Assembly (NCBI GenBank): GCA_040510575.1
Contig: JBEVIU010000153.1
Location: 1-21,240 of the forward strand
Length of the DNA: 21,240 bases
Source of the DNA: DASUMF01 sp040510575
GTDB taxonomy: Bacteria > Actinomycetota > Acidimicrobiia > IMCC26256 > DASPTH01
Direction: 5' to 3'
Under the pieces are notes generated by a model. The model ran no database searches. It was not told where the DNA came from and worked only from the letters and a program-made list of their open reading frames with translations. This document shows positions 21,087-21,240 of the stretch, piece by piece; the first letter of the stretch is position 1, and every line of letters starts with the position of its first letter. The translations under genes and the position numbers were made by a program.

Positions 21087-21240
21087 GACGAGCTCGCCGG
21101 CGGCCTGCGTGAGCACCTCGAGGTGCCCGTCGACGCCACCGAGCCCGGCACCCATCGTGTTGACCGACACATGGGTCGCGCCGACGTCGCGCCAGCGCTG
21201 CGTGTGGTCGACCAGCTGCGCGATACCGCCCTCGCCGAAC
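21075..21240 (-). CDS. LLM-class F420-dependent oxidoreductase, C-terminal part
   Basis: The gene enters from the right edge; 54 codons and the TGA stop (21077-21075) are inside. Seen: LVDHTQRWRDVGATHVSVN then TMGAGLGGVDGHLEVLTQAA, where WRDxGATHVSVNTMG is the C-terminal signature of actinobacterial luciferase-like F420 oxidoreductases. In these the helix preceding the final strand and the VNTMGAG turn close the TIM barrel. The start, cofactor site and substrate region lie outside the window. It is not a duplicate of the family member at 8757-9788, whose C-terminus differs. Confidence 0.82.
   Translation of the reverse strand, partial: FGEGGIAQLVDHTQRWRDVGATHVSVNTMGAGLGGVDGHLEVLTQAAGELVDGP

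Noticed and set aside
1..21240. CRISPR array, tRNA, rRNA, insertion sequence or prophage
   Set aside because: No regularly spaced repeats, tRNA-like cloverleaf, rRNA stretch, transposase, integrase or phage gene was seen on reading both strands.

Overview
The window is a very high-GC segment packed with short-spaced or overlapping genes. GTG starts, AGGAGG-type ribosome sites and the protein families (acyl-CoA metabolism, F420/FMN luciferase-like oxidoreductases, VC0807-like and GAP-family membrane proteins, MaoC, amidohydrolase) point to an actinobacterium. An acidimicrobial lineage seems likeliest to me, but that is an impression from protein style and was not measured.

Layout. (1) 1-5045, plus strand: the 3' end of a 2-oxoacid dehydrogenase E2, then acyl-CoA carboxylase beta, acyl-CoA dehydrogenase, MaoC dehydratase and a CitE-like lyase. 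Gene content matches the mycobacterial bkdC/accD1/fadE19/Rv2499c/Rv2498c leucine-catabolic cluster, but the biotin carboxylase subunit (accA1) is missing. (2) 10103-5063, minus strand: a tight run of ABM monooxygenase, luciferase-like oxidoreductase, AMP-forming acyl-CoA synthetase and an FeS molybdopterin oxidoreductase, preceded by a conserved membrane-anchored protein. (3) 10815-13254: an acyl-CoA thioesterase (plus) facing a HAD-like protein and an amidohydrolase (minus). (4) 16604-13410, minus strand: a redoxin gene interrupted by in-frame UGA, an ECF sigma factor, its probable membrane anti-sigma partner, and coaE. (5) 16718-18993, plus strand: a GAP-family membrane protein and an FAD monooxygenase. 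(6) 20517-19000, minus strand: a VC0807-like membrane protein and an ArsR-SRPBCC fusion regulator with a well-formed promoter/operator. (7) 20701-21240: a collapsed YHYH-family pseudogene, then the C-terminus of another luciferase-like oxidoreductase leaving the window.

The standout is the redoxin gene at 15528-16604. Its reading frame is open on both sides of one UGA, which sits two codons before the retained cysteine of the thioredoxin-fold active site (SWAPY-UGA-GCR). A hairpin 14 nt downstream has a 6-bp perfect stem and a CGGGU loop, within the usual bounds of a bacterial SECIS element. I read this as a candidate selenoprotein; the selenocysteine machinery (selA, selB, selC, selD) is not in the window.

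The intergenic gaps are informative. Four hold what look like gene remnants: a metallophosphoesterase N-terminus, an enoyl-CoA hydratase active-site fragment, a MaoC-like fragment and the YHYH pseudogene. Two divergent or upstream regions carry strong operator-like dyads (16675-16701 and 19765-19784). I saw no tRNA, rRNA, CRISPR, insertion sequence or phage gene.
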